NCBI GenBank assembly: GCA_964276095.1 | Contig: CAXYDR010000003.1 | Location: forward strand, 124,001 to 188,000 | Origin: GCA-2733415 sp964276095 | GTDB lineage: Bacteria > Bacteroidota > Bacteroidia > Flavobacteriales > Flavobacteriaceae | Reading direction: 5' to 3' | DNA length: 64,000 nucleotides | Shown: in pieces, positions 58,084 to 64,000 of the stretch | Layout: each line of letters starts with the position of its first letter | How positions within the stretch are numbered: position 1 is the first letter of the stretch | Notes under the pieces: model-generated | Databases searched by the model: none | Seen by the model: only the letters and a program-made list of their open reading frames with translations | What the model was told of the DNA's origin: nothing | Position numbers and translations under genes: made by a program

Positions 58084-58905
58084 TTACTTATTTATATATA
58101 CTTCTCTTTGTGGAAAAGGAATTTTAATATTGTTTTCTCTAAACAACTTATCAATTTCAAACCTAATCTCACTTTTGGGTATTGAGGCTTCAAAACTATT
58201 ATTTAAGGTAAATATCAGCTTAAAACTTAATGCACTATCTCCAAAATCTGTAAATAACACTAAAGGTTCCGGGTTTTTAATAACACTAGGATTACTATTG
58301 GCAGCTTGTGACAATAATTTTTTTACCAATTCCAAATCTGAGCCATAAGCTACTCCAACAGTAATATTTTCACGAGTTAATACTCCGTTTTCAGTCCAGT
58401 TATAAAGCGAAGATGTTAAATATTTATGATTTGGTATTATAAGTACTTTATTATCTATTGTTACCGCTCTAGTTGTACGCAATCTGATTTCTGATACACG
58501 ACCTACTTTTCCTTCTAACTCAATAATATCGCCTACATGAACAGATTTATCAATTAAAATAAAAACACCTGAAATGATATCTTGAAAAAAGGTTTGCAGC
58601 GCCAAACCAACACCTACTAATAATGCCGCAGAAGCTGCAAAAATAGAGGTGACTTTAATCCCCATGTTATCAAAAGTCAACAACATTACAATTAAGTAAA
58701 TGAAGTACTTAGAAAAGGAAAAAATAGAGTTAAACTTTAATTCATCCCCTTCATTTAACTTTTTGGTAACTATCTTTTTTATCACCTTTAATATAAAGGT
58801 AGCAATAACGAGAACAATTAATACAAGTAAAATTTGCTTTACTGTAATATGTATTCCTTGACTTAACTCAAAGTCAAAATTCAAAAAAGTGTTGATTTTT
58901 TCCAT
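58084..58905 (-). CDS. MscS-family mechanosensitive channel
   Basis: This 273-aa protein has three membrane segments and the MscS pore helix with its glycine/alanine pattern (SIFAASAALLVGVGLALQTFFQDIISGVFILI), then the beta domain (VHVGDIIELEGKVGRVSEIRLRTTRAVTIDNKVLIIPNHKYL) and a C-terminal alpha/beta part. It releases osmolytes on hypo-osmotic shock. It ends close to the small-RNA pair and begins 1 bp after the ABC permease gene ends. Confidence 0.93.
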   Translation of the reverse strand: MEKINTFLNFDFELSQGIHITVKQILLVLIVLVIATFILKVIKKIVTKKLNEGDELKFNSIFSFSKYFIYLIVMLLTFDNMGIKVTSIFAASAALLVGVGLALQTFFQDIISGVFILIDKSVHVGDIIELEGKVGRVSEIRLRTTRAVTIDNKVLIIPNHKYLTSSLYNWTENGVLTRENITVGVAYGSDLELVKKLLSQAANSNPSVIKNPEPLVLFTDFGDSALSFKLIFTLNNSFEASIPKSEIRFEIDKLFRENNIKIPFPQREVYINK

Positions 58906-60222
58906 TTAGTATTTCAACCATTTATAGATTTCTTTATAACTTGGTTTTTTTCCATACATTAAAATACCCACTCTATAAATTTTAGCTGCAAACCAAACTG
59001 TACCTATAAAGGTTGCAAATAATAGCACTACAGATAAAATTTGTTGCCACATTGGTACGCCAAATGGAATACGCATTAACATCACTACTGGAGATGTAAA
59101 TGGTATAAATGAAAACACTTGTGCTACAGTTCCATGTGGATCTTCCAATACCGTAAATCCTCCAACATAAACTGCTAAAATTAACGGCACCATAATTGGC
59201 ATCATGAATTGCTGTGTGTCAGTTTCATTATCTACTGCTGCTCCTATTGCTGCATATAATGAACTATAAAGTAAGAATCCTCCAATAAAAAATAATAAGA
59301 ACATTATTATTAAGTTAGCTAATGGTAAATTGTATATTTCATTTAACAATAAGCTAATTTTCTCTTGCATATCGCCATTTTTCATTGCTTCTTGCACCAT
59401 TTCCTGTTGAGGACTTTGCATTTCTGACATATTAACACCGAAAACAGAAGAAAGAACTATTGATAATATACTTAACAACAATACCCAAATTACAAACTGA
59501 GTAATCCCTGCTAATGAAGTTCCAAAAATTTTCCCTAGCATTAATTGCATTGGTTTAACAGAAGAAATAATTACCTCAATAATTCTACTTGTTTTTTCTT
59601 CAATAATACTACGCATAATCATGTTACCATAAATAATGATAAACATAAATAATAAGTACCCTGATACCATACCGAAACCAAGTTTTAAACCTCCACTTAG
59701 CTTAGAAGTTTTTTCACCTGCGTAACTCTCTTGATTGATATCAACTCGAATTCTTGCTTCCTTAATCTTCTCAATATCTAAGCCCTTATTTTTATAATTT
59801 ATATCCGTAAGTTGCTTTTCAATTTTTGATTCTAATTCAGCTATTAATGTTATTGAAGGCGTATCCTTAGAGTAAAATTTTACATTATTTTCTAACTGGC
59901 TAATACTATCAACTTTAGGGATATATAATAACCCATAATGTTCCTGCTCCTCAACATCAAGTCTAGCTTGTGCCAAATCAATATTATTTAAAATACGATA
60001 CTTGGTAGAAGATGTAGTGTCTGCAAAAATTACTTTTGCAAAACCTGACTCATCAACTATATCAATTATACGTTCTTTGTTTTTATTAATATTGGTTAAG
60101 AAACCAATCAATAGTCCCAAACCAATCATGATCAACGGACTTACAAAAGTCATGATGATAAATGATTTATTCTTTACCTTATTTAGGTATTCTCTTTTTA
60201 TAATAAGTGGTAAATGATTCAT
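58906..60222 (-). CDS. ABC transporter permease (ABC-2 / NatB type)
   Basis: This 438-aa protein has one N-terminal membrane segment, a large extracytoplasmic loop (about 45-190) and five or six C-terminal segments, the ABC-2 exporter layout related to NatB. Motifs include LPLIIKREYLNKVKNKSFIIMTFVSPL and IIYGNMIMRSIIEEKTSRIIEVIISSVKPMQLMLGKIFG. It is preceded by its ATPase with an 11-bp gap. NatAB-type pumps export sodium ions; the substrate is not proven here. Confidence 0.9.
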   Translation of the reverse strand: MNHLPLIIKREYLNKVKNKSFIIMTFVSPLIMIGLGLLIGFLTNINKNKERIIDIVDESGFAKVIFADTTSSTKYRILNNIDLAQARLDVEEQEHYGLLYIPKVDSISQLENNVKFYSKDTPSITLIAELESKIEKQLTDINYKNKGLDIEKIKEARIRVDINQESYAGEKTSKLSGGLKLGFGMVSGYLLFMFIIIYGNMIMRSIIEEKTSRIIEVIISSVKPMQLMLGKIFGTSLAGITQFVIWVLLLSILSIVLSSVFGVNMSEMQSPQQEMVQEAMKNGDMQEKISLLLNEIYNLPLANLIIMFLLFFIGGFLLYSSLYAAIGAAVDNETDTQQFMMPIMVPLILAVYVGGFTVLEDPHGTVAQVFSFIPFTSPVVMLMRIPFGVPMWQQILSVVLLFATFIGTVWFAAKIYRVGILMYGKKPSYKEIYKWLKY

Positions 60223-60233
60223 CTTTAAAGGAA

Positions 60234-61160
60234 TTAGTTGTTTTGAACAGATTGAATGAAAATATCACTAGCAGAAGGAATTACTTCTGTAAAATGATTT
60301 ACTTGCCCATGACTAGTTAAAAATGATAACAATTCATTTGGTGTACTTGAAGGGTCTATTTGAATTTTCATCTTCATGTCATCATGTATAGACTTAAAAG
60401 ATGCAGGAGCTATATTAAATTTATTATCCAATAGACTTCTTAACTCATTTTCGTCTGCAGAACCTACTCCAACTTCAAATGTATTTGACTTAAATTGTTT
60501 TTTAATATCAAGTAATTTTCCGTCCAATATTTTATTCGATTTATCTATCAAAGCAATATGGTCACACAATTCCTCTACAGATTCCATTCGGTGAGTTGAA
60601 AAGATTACAGTTGCACCATCTTCACGTAATTTTAATATCTCATCCTTAATTAAATTTGCATTTATAGGATCAAAACCACTAAAAGGCTCATCAAAAATCA
60701 ATAATTTTGGCTGATGTAATACCGTTACAACAAACTGTATTTTCTGTGCCATTCCTTTAGAAAGTTCTTGCACTTTTTTATTCCACCAATCACCAATCTC
60801 TAAACGATCAAACCAATATTTTAACCTTTCTTTTGCTTCCGTTTTTGTCAACCCTTTTAACTGCGCTAAATACAAAGCTTGTTCACCAACTTTCATTGAT
60901 TTATACAAACCACGTTCTTCAGGTAAATACCCTATATCTTTAACATGATTTTGCTCTAAAGGCTTACCATCCAAAGTTACCAAACCACTATCAGGCATCG
61001 TAATTTGATTAATAATTCTGATAAAAGAAGTTTTACCAGCACCATTAGGTCCTAATAATCCGAATATACTTCCTCTAGGGACAGTTAGTGATACGTTATT
61101 AAGCGCTGTATAATCGCCATATTTTTTGACGATGTTTTCAGCAACAAGAAGATTATCCAT
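60234..61160 (-). CDS. ABC transporter ATPase (NatA-like)
   Basis: This 308-aa ATPase shows Walker A (LLGPNGAGKTSFIRII), the Q-loop, signature ELSKGMAQKIQFVVTVLHQPKLLIFDEPFSGFDPI with Walker B, and H-loop FSTHRMES, followed by an extra C-terminal domain (about 225-308) common in NatA-type subunits. It is the first gene of the two-gene exporter operon. Confidence 0.94.
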   Translation of the reverse strand: MDNLLVAENIVKKYGDYTALNNVSLTVPRGSIFGLLGPNGAGKTSFIRIINQITMPDSGLVTLDGKPLEQNHVKDIGYLPEERGLYKSMKVGEQALYLAQLKGLTKTEAKERLKYWFDRLEIGDWWNKKVQELSKGMAQKIQFVVTVLHQPKLLIFDEPFSGFDPINANLIKDEILKLREDGATVIFSTHRMESVEELCDHIALIDKSNKILDGKLLDIKKQFKSNTFEVGVGSADENELRSLLDNKFNIAPASFKSIHDDMKMKIQIDPSSTPNELLSFLTSHGQVNHFTEVIPSASDIFIQSVQNN

Positions 61161-61243
61161 AAATAATTAGTTTATATGTAAGTATCTCAAGTGACAATTA
61201 TGTTACAGAAATACTATTTTATTTTTTATCTATATTAATTCAA

Positions 61244-61276
61244 TAAAAAACCTCGAAGAGTCTTCGAGGTTTTTAA
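61244..61276. terminator. dnaJ terminator
   Basis: AAAAACCTCGAAGA and TCTTCGAGGTTTTT pair around GT or closer. It lies 18 bp after dnaJ's stop codon and precedes the ABC operon. Confidence 0.92.
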
Positions 61277-61293
61277 ATATTATAATGTTATGT

Positions 61294-62418
61294 TTAAGAA
61301 AACATATCTTTTACCTTATCAAAGAAAGATGAATCATTCTCTTTAGGGTTTGGAGTAAAATGCTCGTCCTCTCTCATATTTTCAAAGAAAGTTTTTTGCT
61401 CTTTATTTAACTCTTGTGGAGTCCAAACATTTACGTGAACTAATAAGTCTCCTTTTCCATATCCGTTGATACTAGGTATACCTTTTCCGCGCAAACGTAA
61501 TATTTTACCAGATTGAATTCCGGCATCTAATTTAATTCTAACTTTACCAGTTACTGTATTAATTTCTTTAGAAGTACCTAAAATAGCATCAGGTACACTT
61601 ACATACAAATCGTAATGTAAATTATCACCTTCACGTTTTAGTTCTGCGTGATCTTGCTCTTCTATAAGCACTAATAAATCTCCTGCTATTCCATTACCTG
61701 GAGCATCATTTCCTTTACCAGAAACTTTCAATTGCATTCCATCAACAACTCCAGCTGGTATTTTAACTGACACTGTTTCTTCTGATGCTTCTAGTCCGTG
61801 AGCATCTGTTCCAGCAGCTCTTTTATCAATTTGCTGACCAGAACCACCACAAGTTGTACATGTAGCAGCCGTTTGCATACGACCTAAAATAGTATTCGTA
61901 ACACGCATTACTTGCCCAGCTCCATTACATGTAGTACATGTTTTATAAGTTGTACCTGAAGCCTGAACTTTACGTTTTACTTTTATTTTCTTTTCAACTC
62001 CGTTAGCAATTTCTTCTAGAGTAAGTGATACTCTAATACGTAAATTACTTCCTTTTACTCTTCGTTGTCTTGAACCTCCGCCGCCACCGAAGCCACCTCC
62101 GCCGCCACCAAAGATGTCGCCAAACTGACTAAAGATATCGTCCATGTTCATACCACCGCCACCGAAGCCACCTCCGCCGCCACCGCCAGCACCATCAAAT
62201 GCAGCGTGACCATAACGATCGTATTTTGCTTTTTTATTATCGTCACTAAGTACTTCGTACGCTTCTGCAGCTTCCTTAAAACTTTCTTCTGAAGCAGTAT
62301 CACCAGGGTTTTTATCTGGATGAAACTTAACGGCCATTTTTCTATAACCTTTTTTTATTTCTTGCGCAGTAGCTCCTTTAGAAACTCCAAGTACGTCGTA
62401 ATAATCTTTCTTAGCCAT
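61294..62418 (-). CDS. dnaJ: Chaperone DnaJ
   Basis: The 374-aa protein has a J-domain with the HPD tripeptide (KFHPDKNPGD), a Gly-rich linker (GGGGGGFGGGG) and a cysteine-rich region with CxxCxGxG motifs (CTTCNGAG, CTTCGGSG), then the substrate-binding C-terminus. Only two CxxCxGxG motifs remain (about residues 161-195) instead of four, so the zinc region is shortened. It stimulates DnaK with GrpE, encoded next door. dnaK is not in this window. Confidence 0.95.
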   Translation of the reverse strand: MAKKDYYDVLGVSKGATAQEIKKGYRKMAVKFHPDKNPGDTASEESFKEAAEAYEVLSDDNKKAKYDRYGHAAFDGAGGGGGGGFGGGGMNMDDIFSQFGDIFGGGGGGFGGGGGSRQRRVKGSNLRIRVSLTLEEIANGVEKKIKVKRKVQASGTTYKTCTTCNGAGQVMRVTNTILGRMQTAATCTTCGGSGQQIDKRAAGTDAHGLEASEETVSVKIPAGVVDGMQLKVSGKGNDAPGNGIAGDLLVLIEEQDHAELKREGDNLHYDLYVSVPDAILGTSKEINTVTGKVRIKLDAGIQSGKILRLRGKGIPSINGYGKGDLLVHVNVWTPQELNKEQKTFFENMREDEHFTPNPKENDSSFFDKVKDMFS

Positions 62419-62493
62419 TTTATACTTTTTCTAATCCCAAATTATTGGGGTATTCTTTTTAGATTCCTGTTTTCACAAGAATGACATTTTCGC

Positions 62494-63048
62494 TTATTGT
62501 CCGATTACAACTTTAGGGAAACGTATTATTTTTTCTCCTAGTTTGTATCCTTTCTCAATCACGTCAATGATTTTTCCTTTTAAGTCGTCAGTTGGTGCAG
62601 GAATTTGAGTAATAGCTTCATGGAAATCTGCATTGAAAGCATCTCCTTTTCTAACATCTAAAATCTCAAGCCCTTTATCCTTTAAAGTAACTTTAAGTTT
62701 TGTACTAATAAGCTCTATACCTTTGATAAGGTTTTTGTCCTTACTTTTCTCTATTTCAACCCAAGCTCTGTCTAAATCATCTAAAACTGGCAACATTGCT
62801 TGCATTACGCTAGAACTTGCTGTTTTAAATAATTCTACACGCTCCTTTGAAGTCCTTCTTTTGTAATTTTCAAATTCAGCAAACAAACGTAAAAACTTAT
62901 CTTTTTCGTTTGTTAAATCAATCGTTAATTGCTCCTCAGCAGATAACTCTACTACATCTTCTTTTGGCTCTTCTACCTCAGTAGCTTCAGTGTTTTGTGT
63001 TTCAACCTGATCCTTAAGCTCTTCTTTTTGTATATCTTCTGTACTCAT
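62494..63048 (-). CDS. grpE: Nucleotide exchange factor GrpE
   Basis: From ATG 63048 (MSTEDIQKEE) the product is 184 aa, with an acidic N-terminal tail, a long helix (EEQLTIDLTNEKDKFLRLFAEFENYKRRT) and the C-terminal beta domain ending KLGEKIIRFPKVVIGQ. The upstream in-frame ATG at 63129 is rejected because the likely promoter lies between the two. GrpE exchanges nucleotide on DnaK. It precedes dnaJ by 75 bp and is probably cotranscribed. Confidence 0.95.
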   Translation of the reverse strand: MSTEDIQKEELKDQVETQNTEATEVEEPKEDVVELSAEEQLTIDLTNEKDKFLRLFAEFENYKRRTSKERVELFKTASSSVMQAMLPVLDDLDRAWVEIEKSKDKNLIKGIELISTKLKVTLKDKGLEILDVRKGDAFNADFHEAITQIPAPTDDLKGKIIDVIEKGYKLGEKIIRFPKVVIGQ

Positions 63049-63089
63049 TTCTAATGAATAAATTTTTCTTGTTACAATTTTAATGTTTG

Positions 63090-63121
63090 CAAAAGTATTG
63101 CCAATTCTAATGAAATGCCAA
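63090..63121 (-). promoter_or_regulatory. grpE-dnaJ promoter
   Basis: On the minus strand, TTG (63119-63121) and TACTTTTG (63090-63097) are 21 bp apart, fitting TTTG-N19to21-TAnnTTTG. The -7 element lies 41 bp before the grpE ATG at 63048. No CIRCE-type inverted repeat (TTAGCACTC-N9-GAGTGCTAA) was seen. Confidence 0.65.
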
Positions 63122-63150
63122 TTTGTCACAAATTATTTTAAAGAAATTTA

Positions 63151-64000
63151 CTAGAGAAGGTTCGCTAAAGCAGCTTCAATATCTGGATACTGAAAATTAA
63201 ATCCTGATTTTTTGATTTTTTGAGAAGATACTTTTTGGCTATCGCATACAATTTGATGCATTTCTCCTAACATCAATTTTAATACAAATTTTGGAATATT
63301 AGGCAAAAACAAAGGCCTGTTCAATTGTTGAGCAATAGAGGATGTTAGTTCTGAGTTTGTGATTGGATTCGGTGATACTGCATTATAAACTCCTTCTTTA
63401 TTTTTCTCTACTAGAAAACTAATTAATTTAACTAAATCTTGAATATGAATCCAACTCACATATTGCTTTCCTGAAGCAAATGACGCCCCTAAACCATAAG
63501 CAATTGGTTGTTTCATTTGTTGCAATGCTCCTCCATTTTTAGCTAAAACAACTCCTACACGAACTTTAGTGACTTTTATATTTAATTTAGAAAAAACACT
63601 TACAGATTGCTCCCATTTTTGCACTACTTCTCCTAAAAAACCTTCAGATAATTCTTTTGAATTTTCTTCATAGCAATTAAATAAAGAATCTTTATAAATT
63701 CCTACAGCACTTGCACACACAAACTGTGTTACAACATGTTTATTTTCTTTTAATGTTTGATATAATAAATCTGAAGACTTTATTCTGCTAGCAATAATTT
63801 CTTTTTTATATGGATTAGTCCAGCGTTTAGAAACACTAGCTCCTGCCAAATGAATGATTTTAGTCACTCCATCTATACATGAAACGTCAATAATTTGATT
63901 ATTGATATTCCAGTAAAAACCTTTACAATTTGCAATAGAATTTACTGCTTCCTTTCGGCTAGTTAAAAAATTAATTTCAAAACCTTCTTCTAACAAATGT
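63151..64000 (-). CDS. TIGR01777-family NAD-dependent epimerase, cut by the right edge
   Basis: The visible part begins inside the protein (HLLEEGFEINFL...). The N-terminal GxxGxxG Rossmann motif must lie beyond base 64000. Typical segments are IIHLAGASVSKRWTNPYKKEIIASRI, CASAVGIYKD, VKVRVGVVLAKNGGALQQM, ASGKQYVSWIHIQDLV and GVYNAVSPNPITN. Members of this family are distant relatives of epimerases without firm biochemical roles. It converges with nothing and is 22 bp before grpE's upstream region. Confidence 0.9.
   Translation of the reverse strand, partial: HLLEEGFEINFLTSRKEAVNSIANCKGFYWNINNQIIDVSCIDGVTKIIHLAGASVSKRWTNPYKKEIIASRIKSSDLLYQTLKENKHVVTQFVCASAVGIYKDSLFNCYEENSKELSEGFLGEVVQKWEQSVSVFSKLNIKVTKVRVGVVLAKNGGALQQMKQPIAYGLGASFASGKQYVSWIHIQDLVKLISFLVEKNKEGVYNAVSPNPITNSELTSSIAQQLNRPLFLPNIPKFVLKLMLGEMHQIVCDSQKVSSQKIKKSGFNFQYPDIEAALANLL

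Noticed and set aside
63049..63129. Longer GrpE start
   Set aside because: The TTG and TACTTTTG promoter elements lie at 63090-63121, inside the extension, so the ATG at 63048 is used.

Overview
The window looks like the chromosome of a marine-type member of the Flavobacteriaceae (Bacteroidota). The sequence is AT-rich. A protein with a type IX secretion sorting domain, an outer-membrane TonB-type receptor and a FadL-type porin are present, several genes have TAnnTTTG promoter elements, and an archaeal-type ProRS and a Rho with a long N-terminal extension are encoded. The genus cannot be fixed from sequence alone.

Region 1 (1 to about 19.9 kb) is an integrated, phage-like element cut by the left edge of the window. 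A CI-like repressor (12853-13245, +) sits beside a candidate operator and faces a long leftward gene series. That series has small HTH and early genes, a 547-aa winged-helix replication candidate, many small accessory proteins (an Acb2/Tad1-type hairpin protein, a protein ending in a sliding-clamp motif QLELF, an ASCH-like protein), a 474-bp control region with 20-bp direct repeats and a 14-bp-arm hairpin, and then a second block (5550 to below 1). The second block encodes a transglutaminase-like membrane protein, glycine/alanine-rich membrane proteins, three small beta-rich proteins, a coiled-coil protein and a membrane protein with an annexin-like segment. No terminase, portal, tape measure or tail gene is visible, so a tailless virus or a virus-derived element is a real possibility. 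Behind the repressor lie a small lipoprotein, a membrane protein and a short protein with overlapping ends. The tyrosine integrase (18565-19827) marks the right end beside recR.

Region 2 (about 14.2-18.5 kb) interrupts the element logic. Two rightward genes, a RloC/PrrC-like AAA protein with a zinc-hook motif and a PIN-like protein with helicase-associated-type repeats, are each bounded by GCCTAAC...GTTAGGC inverted elements resembling integron attC sites. This looks like a small array of captured defence cassettes. A similar element flanks the ASCH-like gene at 6.0-6.5 kb.

Region 3 (19.9-64 kb) is mostly ordinary core genome: recR, a secreted propeller protein, a sodium/solute symporter, an FKBP isomerase, an outer-membrane receptor, fabH, htpG, a FadL-like porin, a repeat-rich lipoprotein, proS, three tRNA-Glu genes, rpsT, rho, a LuxR-type response regulator with two paralogous TPR histidine kinases, lysA, sucC, small lipoproteins, a PAP2 phosphatase, a MATE pump, an M28 peptidase, a PPK2 kinase, an NtrC-type regulator, an MscS channel, an ABC exporter, dnaJ, grpE and a TIGR01777 epimerase cut by the right edge. 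The most unexpected feature here is a tandem pair of nearly identical small-RNA-like genes (57.66-57.80 and 57.93-58.07 kb) next to the NtrC-type regulator. They share an upstream motif and a 5' hairpin but have different terminator stems.
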